A DNA stretch of 64,000 bases from Volvox africanus. Lineage: Eukaryota; Chlorophyta; Chlorophyceae; Chlamydomonadales; Volvocaceae. Numbering within the stretch: position 1 is the stretch's first letter; the number at the start of each line of letters is the position of its first letter. The translations under genes and the position numbers were made by a program. The notes under the pieces are model-generated. The model saw only the letters and a list, made by a program, of their open reading frames with translations. It was not told the DNA's origin and made no database searches. Positions 10,866 through 22,900 of the stretch are shown here, piece by piece. Location: assembly GCA_030268105.1 (NCBI GenBank), contig BSDZ01000005.1, positions 1,612,001-1,676,000 on the forward strand, given 5' to 3'.

Positions 10866-13800
10866 ATGATGAAGAGATTTGCATTGGCACTGTTCGTTTG
10901 CACAGTGCTTGCCTTCCCGAGGCCCGAAGCGCGAGGTATGTTTCTCACTAACGCTCACCTTTGCCCGACTTTCGCTTGTCCATGATGTTATTACTGCAGC
11001 TACAGATCTTAAGTCCGGGCGCACAACGCTCTTCACTCTGAACGCACCGAACGGCCTTTCTTGTTTCTCCATGGATACCTTGTTCCTTGCACCCGTTGTT
11101 CCCTGCGCAGATGTGCCGAGGATTAACACCACCACTGCAGGCCGCAAAGGCAAAGACAGACGCGGCGACCGAGGCAACGACGGCACGACGGCGCTGCGCA
11201 GCTGTGCAGACAGCAGCAGCGACTGCATCAGAAATCACAGCGGCCATGCCACCAACCGGCTGAGACAAACCCAGGTACACCACAACACCAGTAGCCACAA
11301 CAGCAGCAATAGCGGCAGTGACAACAGTAGCACCAGCAGTAACAGCTGCCAGCGGCAAGCACCATATCCCAGAGGTGGTAGTCTTCGTGGCAGTGCTACC
11401 CGTGGCGCCGCCAAGACACTCCGCGGCAACGGCCGCGGTGGCGGCGGCGACCAGGGACAGCTGCCTCCGCCGTTTGATCGTGGCGGCAACGGCGGTGCCA
11501 CCACCGCCACCATTGCTACCGGGGAGGATTTACGGTTGCGCAGGTCTGTCGTGATGGCAATCTACCGTCAGCACGGTGATCATCATCGTCGCCAAGTCCT
11601 CCACGACTTCGCCTACCCGCAGTATCCCCCACACGCTCCCGAGTTGCCGGGTGAGTGGGTTCATGCTGGGATCGGTCCATGCGGATTGCAGTGACTGGAC
11701 CCATGGGTGGCAGGTGAGTATAAAAGGCCCTTATGGTGTGAAGGGCCACATCGCGCATGGGAACGTGGATTACGTAAAAATGTCCGAAATGTTAGCCAAA
11801 GGCGATAGGACGTGAGGCGACGATGTTTGGCATTTCGGCTGTTGTGGTTGTTCTGGTTGTTTTACTCAGTCGTGGCGGGGACATCGGCAGGGAAGGGACT
11901 TCACGTGGGGCGGGAAGTATGTTCAGCAAACCAAAACCTGACGAGCATGAACAGGTGCGAACTGTGTCCTGTGCGCGAAAGACGCAGCGAACGTTGTTAG
12001 GTCGATAACTCATCCGTAACTCTGGCTCCGGAACTCAGTTGGAAAAACGTACGGAAATGTGCAATTAGGGTAATTCGAGGGCTGGTTCCCGGGGCGCCAG
12101 GAGTCGCTGCACCTTTGTCTGGTGTTAAGGAGGAGTTCTTCTCACCTAAGGAGGGCTTGGTTCAGTTCCAATGCTGCTTTAGCGGCCTCCCTGCGTATCC
12201 TCCCACTCTCCCTGACTGGTTCGGGTCTGCAAACATCCTTTCAGATGCGACCGGCCCTTGGATACCTTGGATACTTTGCAATCGCAGGTGCACCACCACA
12301 ATTGGAGCCCCCGCCGTCAGCACCGCCGCCGCTGGAACCGCCGCTACCAGCACCGCTGCCTGCGCCAAGACCACCTGCTGCCTCCCAGAGTGCACCCATC
12401 TTGCCCCCAGTGGGAGCATCCAGCTCGCCGCCGCTGCTGCCGCCACCAGCACCTCCACCGCCAGCAGCGCCAGCGCCGGCGCCGCCGTACCCGGGAAATG
12501 CGTCTCCACGGCCGCCAGGGGCCCTGGTCCCGCCGGCGCTCGCAGGCACGTTTCTGGAGCAGGTGCCCCCACCGTTGCTCACGCCGGCGCCGCCGGCCTA
12601 CGCTAGCCAGTGGGCCACTGCGTCAGTCGCTCCCGCAGCTGCACGACCTTCGTCTGGAAGTGCCGAGCCAAATGGACCCGTGGGTCTACTGAGCGCTCTG
12701 CTGCCGCCGCCTCCGTTGCAGAAGCTGAGTACAGTGGCCTCCCGCAATGAACCGCCGCTGCTGGACTCACCAATCCTGACATCGCCGCTGCAGCCGCCGC
12801 CATACTACCTAACTGTGCATCGGCGAGGGATGGCCAAATTTGACGCCATACTGGCTGCAACTGCCGGGGCGGTGGGATTGATATTGCTGCTCATGTTCGT
12901 GTTTATGATGCTACGAATTCGCAAGGCCCTCAGATCTAGGGGTCATAACAATTCTGCGTGTTGTGTTATGGAGGCAGCGCTGGTTCGGGCTGGCGGTGGC
13001 GGCACAGGCGCCATTGCAGTGGTACGACCATTTAAGGGCGTGGCCTTTGATCTCGAGGGAGTTACGGATGCGGAAATGTCGCCCATGCGATTCATCGGTA
13101 GCGGCCCCGCCGCTGCGGTACCAGTGCCAACAGGTAAGAAGGAGATGGGATCTGTCATTAAGCCACGAAGCATCGTACGTGGCGGCACGGTTACAGGCGT
13201 CGCTGGCATGCTTTCGTCGAAGAAACTTGGTGGGAGTGCCGGCGGCGCCGCGGCGACAGGCGGTGGCGTTGCGGCCGGAGTGAATTTGGACATGTGCCAC
13301 AATCTGCTGTACGACATGTACGACACCGACAACTCACCTGATATCGGAAGACGTGGCGTGCCACCAGCACTGCAGCGGCATATGGCGGCTCAGTCCTCCG
13401 GAGGTGTTGGCCGAATTGCCCATGGTGGCGGCGGGAGTGGTGGCGGAGCAGTATGTGTTCCCGTGAGATATGACACGGAACACGTTGTACGACGCCTGAC
13501 CGCGGATATGTCGTTGCCGTCACCACATGGCTACTCGGCGGCCGCTAGGACAGTGGCAAGCCGGACCCACGAGTCGGGCAGAGATATAGGACCCATGGGT
13601 CAGTGCAGCGGCGACACCACTGCCCGACGCGGCTCCCTCGACCAAAACTCTGCGTCTCCAGACGACCAAAACACCAAAGGGCGGGGGACAACTGAGCCGA
13701 CCGCTGCTAAATCACGCACTACAGCGGCCATGGCGGCAGCAGCAGCGAACACTCGTCGGCGTACGACAAACGATGAGGATGCGTATGCCGTCTTGGTAGT

Positions 13801-15328
13801 GGGTCGCTATCACTGCGACTCAGACTTGGCGAAGGGCGCTGGGGGCAGGGAGTTACATTCCAGTGACAGTGACGGGGAACACCGCCCGTCGCTTGGGGAA
13901 GGCCGAGGGCGCGGCTTGACGCCTAGGTCCAGCATCGGCGCCATCGGTGATGTCGAGGCTGCTGTACGCTTCACCACTACACGCTGCGACGTTATACGTC
14001 ATACGGGAAACACACACGGCAGTGGAGTCAGTGGCCGTGACAACCAGCTGGATTCATGCAATGGCGGCGGCGGTGGCGGTGGCGGTGGAAGTGCAGCCGC
14101 CAGAGCACGTGTACGTCACGGTGGCCTCAGTGAGGGTGGAGCTGTTGATGGCGGCCGTACTGCAGCGGCACCTCGAGGGCCTGCGAGAGGCGCCAGCAGC
14201 TATGCTGGCGTGCCGCCAGTTGGCGGGGCCAGTGGAGCCGCCGCCGCGGCCATAGCTCCCGCTATCCTAAGGCTAAAGAGGCCACCACGGACTAGCTCGG
14301 GCGGTGGCGGCAGCTACATTTCCAATGGCGGTATGGCGACGGCGCGGTCGGTGTCCCAGCCGGCGTCATCGTCGGCATCCCATCAAGATCCCCCGCAAAC
14401 GGCATCGTCGGCAGTTCGTGGAGGTGTGCCAGTGCCATGGCATGTGATAGGCTCCGCCGCCGGCTCCGCTGCTGCTTCAGCACCCACACCGGCGGCATCA
14501 CCATCACCAGTGGCATCGGCAGTAGTGCCGACAGCCCGACGCCGCTATCATACCGATGGTAATGGTGACGTCAGTGGATCTGACGTCGACGATATTGCCG
14601 CCACGGCTGCTGATACTGGCGCCAATGAGGATGAAAATGAAGGTGGTGGCGACGGTGACGGCGACGGTGACAGTGACGGCACCGCTACCCCCGCCAGTGA
14701 GGTCGTCTCTGCTTCTTTGCTGCGGCGTCTACTGGTACAGTCTGGACAGAGTGGTGGATTATTTCTTCGGCGAATCCTCGCTTCTGAAACTGCCGCTGCC
14801 GCCGTAGTTGGCGCATCTAAGCCATCGCCGAGGGCCACCCTAAACCACAGACCCATGGGTCGCTCCATATCATTGCTTGCAGCGGCTGCCGCCAGTAATG
14901 ACGGCGGCTGCGGCCGGAAGCCAGGTGGCGCTGAACTGAATGCAATGACCCTTGGGTCGGTCAGTCACAATGAAAGTAGCCCCAGGACTTCATCAGCGCG
15001 GGAGAAGCCTGTGCCGCAGCGGCACAGGCTGTCGCAGAGCAGTGGCGGCCATGGCTCAAAGGAATATGCAGTTAGGGTAGTTGACGTAAAAAAGGCGAAT
15101 GTGCCGATGGTTCACACCGGGGTGCCTTCCGGCAAGGTGACAGCATCCGGGGGAAAGGACAGAGAAGGAGAAGGAGACGGAATCAGCAGCAACGATAGTA
15201 ATGAATTCGCAGTTGATGTTGAGGCGGTGCAACAGCCCTTGGCATCCGCAAGCCCTCGCGACCAACAGCCCCTGCCGCCACCGCCGCCACCGCAGCAACA
15301 GAGGTTTCGGAGGCCGCCGCCCAGATAA
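10866..15328 (+). CDS. Single-pass membrane protein with proline-rich ectodomain (paralogue 2)
   Basis: Exons 10866-10935, 11141-11650 and 12288-15328 (70+510+3041 nt) give 1206 aa with both introns in phase 1, the same plan as the gene at 3286-6298. Donors are GTATGT and GTGAGT. Residues 1 to ~18 are a signal peptide (RFALALFVCTVLAF). Exon 2 encodes a Ser/Asn/Gly-rich part with CADSSSDC and ends in the hinge YPQYPPHAPELPG, matching YPPYPPYTPNG of the first paralogue. A Pro/Ala-rich ectodomain follows to ~370, then a membrane helix at about 380-402 (ILAATAGAVGLILLLMFVFM) followed by basic RIRKALRSR. The cytoplasmic tail is ~800 aa of low complexity (Gly, Ala, Ser, Thr runs) with no recognised domain. 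The open frame extends upstream of 12288, but the acceptor and phase place the exon start there. Signalling or matrix anchoring is inference. Confidence 0.78.
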
Positions 15329-18300
15329 AAAATAAGAGTGGTAAATATTATACTAAATAGCAACCTGGCGGTGGTACGACAGTAGCAGCAGCTACTGTTA
15401 CTTGCTGCTGCTACTGCCAGATACGCTGAGATTATATATCCTGGTAACGTCTGGTGAATACTTGCCGCCAGGTAACCCTCATTCCAAATCCTGACTCCAA
15501 TTCAGGGCCTTCCAATTTTTTCTCGGTGCTGTGTCTTTTTTTTTGATGTTAGAAACAGAAACAGAGTCTTCGCTGTCCAAGGGGAGGCAGCAGCCGCAGC
15601 TGTAGTCTTCCATGCAGGCATGTCTTGGTGTGTGTCTACCACTGCGAGGAAGGCAAAACGACATCACTCTCTCTCTATATATATGTGTGTGTGTATATGC
15701 GTGTGTGTGTATGCGTGTGTGTGTGTATGCGCGCGTGTGTGTGTGTGCTTCGTGGGCTGGATGGACGAAGAGCACCCATTATGACTCTTCGGGCTGATTC
15801 TTCGCCCTTCTCATTAAATATCACTTTGTATCACCAACCTCGTTTTATGATCTTTGAGGATTGAGGACAACGCTAGGTGAATATTACTCCCCGCGGTCTC
15901 GGAGCGGAAAACTATTAGCAGATAGTTGTAGGACTGAGGAGATCTAGGTTGGCTCCGAAGCCGTTTCGTCGATTATGGTGTGATCTGTGTGGAAGGTACC
16001 TGTGGTAATCTGGTCACGGCATTATATCTGTTTGGATGTTAGGTTCCTCGTTAGGTAATTGTTCGGCGGTAAGCTGAATCACAACGTTACGCGTGACGGC
16101 TACACCGTTTAACAGTTTCTAGACCGAGCGCATCACCCAAAGCAGTTGCATGGCGTATAGCAACCGAATGTTTGCAATTGAAAGGCATCGAGTTTTGATC
16201 CAGTTGACAGTTGCGCGTAAGTTTGGACGGCGTACGTTGGGAGCACTATCATGGCTCTCGCCACCGACCAACGTCAAACTCTGAGCTACTGTGGTACGAA
16301 GATGCGTATGAGCATGTCCTTGTATTTTGGTGATTAGAAACTCATCACTTATCATCGATGAGTAGAAGATTTGCGGTGTCTTTGCTTTTCTTAAATTTCG
16401 AGAGCCACCATCCTAGTGTTCATCCGAATGCGTGACGATGGTTCTAAGTATGGATTTGGGTTGCTCTCCAGTGAAACACATCTGTGTTTCTGTCAGCGAA
16501 GGATGTGTGGCGGCGAGGCCGCCGGCCGCAGACAGCGCGGGCAAGGGCATTATTGAACTTCGCTCTGTTCGCTACTTCAGTCGATGAGGAGGTAGGCTTC
16601 GTTGCTTTGTTAGGTACGTTCGTAGCTGAAAAGATCTTTGCATAGACGTTAAATGTCAGGAAGGTGAAAGAGATAAGAGATGAACTTAAAGTCGGACGCG
16701 GGGCTGCATAACAGAAAATTATAACATCATCATCGGTCATCCTCACCCGTCCACACCATTGCAAGTCGTCTGCTAACCGTTATTGATAGGGACCGCTGCA
16801 AAGCTGTTGGCATCACCACCGCGAATGCCGTTTCAAGGGACTTGCCGTGCGGTGTCGTCGTATACGTGTGTGTACGACGATCCACGGCTACCAAACCCAA
16901 GAGAGGATTTGCTGTTTGTGATTCATAACTTGATCTAAGGCAAACTTGATCTTTTTTATACCTCCGTATGTGACGACATTGTTGCTCGCTAGTAAGGCCG
17001 CTGCTGCCGCATGAGGGGCTCTGCAAGGGATCACCTCTTTCCTATGGACCCTATTGCGTTTTGTGTTTTTGCGTGCCCTGCCGGGAAGCACAGGAGCACA
17101 GCGTTTTTGTTTAGCAGCTCCGAGGCGCCATTGTGCATGCAACCGTTTGTAGTGTGCAAGCAGCGTACGTTACTAACAACCCGCTTTGTTCCGTTCCATC
17201 TTCCACCCATCAATCCACAAAAATGCGTGGCTTCGCAGTATCCACTCGCACTTTGATCCTAACTGATCATGGCTAATTATAAAGCATGTGCGTCTATGGA
17301 GCGGAAAAGGGAGGAGGGCTCATTTTCCACAAAGTAGGGCCGTTCCATCAATACCCCATAACGTTACATGGTAGCTTAAGCATGGTCGTAACTTGATAGT
17401 GTTGAATATGGCCGGAGAATGCATTAGCATAGCACAATTGTGGGTGCACCAATCCATTATAGTTTGGTTTCTTACCGGGGCTCTCGGGCATTACCCCGTG
17501 TATGCGGAATGGTCTGCATAAGGGAGTTTGCTCGCCGAAATACAAATGCATTTTGGGTCCCGAGACGAAATCAATCAAATATGTGCAAATAATAAATATG
17601 CCATGAAGATAAGATGCGCAGGGCCTCGACTGTGGGCATGAATATGACGCAAGTATTCATCAACCAGAATATATCTATAGATAGACCTAGATAGATGACG
17701 CAGGACGACAAGATGTTACGCACCATCACGAGCTCAAAGCGAATAAATCTATCGCACATAATGCAAAGAATCCCGACGTCAGGTCAAAGACGTTGGATCC
17801 AGACGTCAGGATGACCCCTGGTTGGGTGCTGACACATGACGCGATAGCCCGCTGGGCTGCTAGCTGATTAAATGAAATCGAAACTGCTGCATGCGGTATT
17901 TTAAAAGGGCATGGCACAAAATCTACTCTCCAGGGAATGACAATAATGGACACAAAGTTTTGCCATGCTGGTAACAATATAGGGGCTCCGCACGTGGGAT
18001 CTAAACAGGGATCTGACCCCTGGATATAAGTGAGGTAAGCCAGGATCAGGCGAGGATGCAGGTAGCCACAACAGTTGTTGCCTGTAGAAAACCTAAGAAA
18101 GAGGGAGATTGTTTGATGAACAGGTGAAGTTACCGTGATTCAGCATAAAGATTAGAGCAGGTGGCTCCAGTAGCAAAGCGATCGGGAACCTGGAATGCAG
18201 CACCTAGAAGCCTCTAGCTTGAAACCTTTCGAAGATAAACATCTCAAATATATTAACAAACAAAGATACCCACTTTGTCTGCAGAATTATGATTGCCATA

Positions 18301-18686
18301 ATGGACGAGTTCAATTTTAGTTGAATTTACTATCGCGACACTACTTCATCTGAGATCGAATGCTTTATATTATATATTTATATATTCGATGTTTACCTTA
18401 TTGAAAACACTAGTACAAAAAATTTGGCTACACATATATGTTTTTAAATCCTTCGTATGGGTACGACGCGGCTGTGTACTGCCTATTGGCTGCCCCTGGA
18501 GGAGCTGTTCCCATAGGTTTCACACAGTGCTTGGCTGCATCGATCCAAATTGATGAAATTATGAATAAATTTATGAGTTATTTCCATCAGAATATGAACC
18601 GTCCACACAACGGTCTTATGTAACACTTCCAACTTGGTGGTCAGTCGTCACATAGTCCTATTTTTCCTTACACATACTACATTGCC
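15329..18686. other. 3' region and intergenic DNA with GT microsatellite
   Basis: It holds a short hairpin with 12-bp arms (15380-15391 and 15405-15416), which is probably in the 3' UTR of the preceding gene. A GT/GC-rich microsatellite spans about 15683-15748. From ~17300 the DNA becomes AT-richer, with no supported gene. Short open frames on both strands lack splice, domain or composition support. Confidence 0.5.
15683..15748. repeat. GT microsatellite
   Basis: Alternating TG with occasional AT and GC dinucleotides, in intergenic DNA. Confidence 0.8.
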
Positions 18687-19282
18687 ATGAATAGCGAACA
18701 CGGCGACAATGCGTCTGTCGCTAACGCCGCGAACTGGCTGCGCTTAATTTTCCATTCCTTGACCTGCAGCAATCCGGCCTGCGTCCTGGAGGAGCGTTGC
18801 GCTGGAGGAAAATCATTGTTATCTCATGTGCTCACTTGCACAAACCCGGGCGCTTGCACAGTGCCATCTTGCACTTCCGTTCGGCGCCTAACCTTGCATT
18901 GGCTGAGGTGCCAGGTGAGTCGGCTTCATCACAGAGCGCTTCCTGACGCCCGTTTTTGAATGTCTTATTGATGCTTAGAGGACTTTGCCTTTCGCAACTC
19001 CGGTATCAGCCCAAGGTGGTTCTGGCTGAACACAGGACATGCAATGCCGCCTTTGCGCTGGTGTGTGGCGCGATCTATCTGGCCATGACGAAACAAATGC
19101 AGAACAGCAGCCGTTTCGGTTCAGAGAACGACTGATGGCGTCAATGCCACCTGAAGCCCCTGGAACTCCGGATCGTGCTGGTGCCGCTTCGACCTCTATT
19201 TCATGTAATATTTCTGAAGATACAGTAAACTCGGCCGGCGATGGCGTCGGACCCTCAGGCCAAGGTCACGAAGTGTATGCGG
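18687..19282 (+). CDS. TAZ-type zinc-finger protein, first two exons
   Basis: Exon 1, 18687-18914, starts at ATG and ends CAG|GTGAGT (76 codons). Exon 2, 19036-19282, ends in phase 1 at GTACGT. Joined, they place a TAZ zinc-finger pattern at residues ~20-86: FHSLTCSNPACVLEERC, then K..LLSHVLTC, CTVPSC, LTLHWLRCQ and MQCRLC. The His/Cys spacing (H-C-C-C, H-C-C-C) fits the family. TAZ fingers bind transcription factors and other partners, as in CBP/p300-type acetyltransferases and plant BTB-TAZ proteins; neither companion domain is seen here. The rest of exon 2 is Ser/Glu/Pro-rich. The exon starting at 19927 has the right phase to follow, so the gene may continue into the next entry. Confidence 0.65.
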
Positions 19283-19926
19283 GTACGTTGCCAACGTGTA
19301 ATTACTCTCGCTTTTTTGACAAGATGGCCTCATTTAAACTTGACATCTTCAATTTATTTTGTTTTTTGATGCTGATAACACGGATCTATTAAGCGGTAAG
19401 GCTGCGACTACATCGTAGTCTAACGGGTGCCGGCAGTGCCAGTAGCTTTCCTGTTGTCTACCAGCTTTTGAGAGCGGTATCGTGACACTTTATGTCAGAT
19501 CTAACTGTTCTGCAACAATCTGTTACCTAGACGTGCGTATGGCTTTGATCAACTACTGCACTTGCGCAGCATATGCGTTTTCACAAGTATCCGCCATGTC
19601 GCCAACCTCCCGTTGCCCCAGCTTCCTCTCATCGCATGCCAATAACTAAATAAAATCCAGAAATAGGAATCTGGCGCCACCAACCCCTCCTGCACTTTTT
19701 TCGCCAGCGCTGCTGTACGAAATCTGGGCAGTCCCTCCATCTTCCCATCCTGTCTTAAACAGGACACGACCGCCGCCCTTTGCTTCCAGACATGCACCGC
19801 GCGTCTGCCTCTTGCCAAACAAACCCATTCAAAGATTAAGCTCTGAACCAAATCATTCTTGGGGCGTCCGGAACCCAGGCTGGCTGCCCACCGCTCTCAG
19901 TCCGGCCATCAGGCTACGACCATCAG

Positions 19927-22900
19927 GTTACTCAACTTTTCCTTTCCCGTTTGTGCATGGCCAAACTCCATCAGGATTTCACGCAGAAATTGTGGACGTG
20001 GAGTATCACATGGGGGCTGCCGTGACGGACAGGGCGGTTATTCATTTGCAGGTGCGTGCCGTCCTGTCGGTGTCGCTCAGCGACGGGTCAAAAATCGTTG
20101 AGATGTCATTTCTCCTCCTGTAGTCAGATCTGGTACAAATCTGGTACATATTACCAACAGAATGGTCTTTCTCTTTTCCTCTTTTCCGCGCTTCTCTCTT
20201 AACAGCCAATGAACCAGCATGGGGCCGATGCACGCTCATGTTTGACCTGTCTGCGATTCAGATATCACGGGTGCAGCCCATCAATTCACTCTTCGAGTGC
20301 GCACGTGTCATGGCACGTGTGTGTCTGGCGTTGGCCTTACCCGTGCGTACGCCCTCCACGCCAACAGGAGGCGACATCGTACATGCGATACCTGCTGTAT
20401 TGCCTGATGTGCCGAGATGCGCGGGTGAGAAGGGGAGGGGAGTTTTTCGTTAGGCGGGCAGAAGCGGGGAAACGTATGGCATGGGCAGTAGCTGATGGCT
20501 ACCGGGAGGAGTATAAATGTCTGGACGACGTTCACACATCTAAATACTCAACCTGCCCATCCTCACCTGCCCTCACCTGCCCACCTGCCCTCACCTGCCA
20601 TCCGGATCCCTTCCGTCGTCCGGCGTCCCCGCGCATCTTCACACGTGACATGCATTAGGACCTGCTCCGCTGTGGCTCACGGCCGCTACCCGACCGCCCA
20701 TCATCCGAGCCCAGAATGCCAACTAATAATAGCAACAAACAGCTTTTGGCTTCCATGCAGAGTCACTCGTGATCCCGTGCGACGGGGCAGAGTCACCCGA
20801 CGGGGGCCTAACCACAACCCCTTCCCTCCCCATTGTCATTCGTAATATGTGCGTCGTTTCCCAACAGCATAAGATGTTCTCATCATCATCTATTCGCCTC
20901 CCCTTCCTTCAACCGCTTCTGCATAACCCTTTCCGTCCCGCTCGCCCCTTCCCATCTACTTGCCCTTCCCGGGTGCCCTCTCTGATACCCTGTCCATTGC
21001 CGTCCCTTCTCGTCAGGACTCGGCAGCTCGTGGTCCCGGGCAGCAGTTCTGGATCAACACGTTGATGCCACCGCCATTACACGAACACACGCAGCAGGTG
21101 CCTCCGGTAGCAGCAGGTGCTGCGCGGCACCGCTCGGCTGGTCGGCGGTTGCTGGGGCACCGTCTACTTTGCCGGGTGGGTGCTGTACGTGCAGGGTTGG
21201 GAGATGACGCTGGTGCTGGGGATTTCGGTGGTGGGATGTCGTTAGTTTGGTTGGGTAAGGAAAAGGACGATAAATGTTGTTATTGATGGTGGGGGAGCCC
21301 AGTTCCAGTACCTTCGCCTAGTTCATGCGCTCTTCCCTCTTCGCTTTATCCCTCCGCACTTCCGCACTTTCCAAATTAAGTCTCTATCACGGCGGCTTCA
21401 GCTCCAAATCTGAACGTGCACTGAATCCTCACGGCGACCCCTCATCACCCCTCATCACCCCTCATCGCGTGACTGCCTGGTCTTCCCCTCTAAACCCACA
21501 CACACATAGAACCCCTACTGCGCACTTTGCTCCGGAACCTGCGAGCTCTTCACACGGGGACAAGGGCTGCGGCGAGAGCTGCCCGTACCCAACGGCCTGC
21601 GCGACATGGACCTCATCGTACATGTGAGTTTTAACGAGCGTGTGTGGGTAGAAGGGGAGGACGTGCGGGCAGGAGGAGGAGGAACTCATCCGGAGGGGGA
21701 CCCGAGAGGCATGCACTCTGCAGTGTAGTGCGGCTCCAGAGAGATGGTCGTACCATGGGCTCCAGAGAGATGGGTTCCTTTGAGCTAAAGAACATGCTGA
21801 CACCCATCACTAGTTTTGATTTTAATAATTTGCAACATCATCTGGACGTCCGGCTCTTCTGCTCTTCGCCGTCACTTGGGGTTTATGAGCTTACGAGCTT
21901 CCTCTTTACATCATCGTGCGTTATCTCAAATCATTGCCAGTGCTTGTACCTTTTATGAACACGTTTATAATTTTGTACCCTTCCGTAGGGAAGGGGCCCT
22001 TGTGAACGCACATTTCCCCTCCTCTCCCTCCCCTCCCTCCTCTATCCCTCTATCCCCGCTGTTTGCTGCAGGAGCTCAGCCTCGCGCTTGGGTCAGTCAA
22101 CTTATGATCTGTCTGCCCTCTCCCATCTCCGTCACGTCCGTCAAGGGACTTTATTCCCTATTATTCTCTATTTATGCACCGTCGCCGTATCCGAGGGTCC
22201 GCGGAGATCCGCTTATCTGGCCTTATCTAAAAGCAGCATATGCATGGGCGCGTGGCTGGGGCACAGGGGAATGGTAACTGGGCGCTCTGTAACAGGGCGT
22301 TTTGCTGATGGTAAAGCGCGCGTTGATGCCGTTGTGGGCGTTTTTAGCCGTGGACGTGAGAATTCTTTTCTGCAATACCTAGCGCAGTATCCCTACGAGC
22401 AGTTCGGTGGATGGATGGCAGCTTTCTTTGATCTATGCGGTGCTGGGAGTGCTGGTGGCGTTGGCGTATCGCCCGGGATTCTGCTTCTTATCATCTGGAG
22501 TTCTTCAGGTCTGCTGGGTGCATAACTTAGCCTCATTATTGCTTTTCATGGAACGGGGGCCTTTTCCTAGAGGTTCGGAGGCTTCTCCATCCGGTGGCTG
22601 GAGCCGTCCTTGGATCAAACTGCACGGACCACATGACCGAAGCGCTGTGCACCGCTGCTGACCACAGCCGAGCGCGGACGTTCGAGCGCCATGCGCCGGC
22701 GGTTTGTACTATCGTTGCGAGTGTTTAGCGAGTAAATTGATATTGCGTTGGTCTTCTTGTTGTTGTTGTTGCGTGTGAGTTTCTTTTCCACTTTGCGCGT
22801 GAGCGCGACGCGCCGCATTGCGACACATTCCGCTGAGTACATATTGAAAATGTACCAAAGCTGCGCCAAAGCCAAAAGGTTTGTACGAGATACGTATATG

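Noticed and set aside
15612..15864. Small Cys/Val-rich plus-strand frames
   Set aside because: They are produced by the GT microsatellite.
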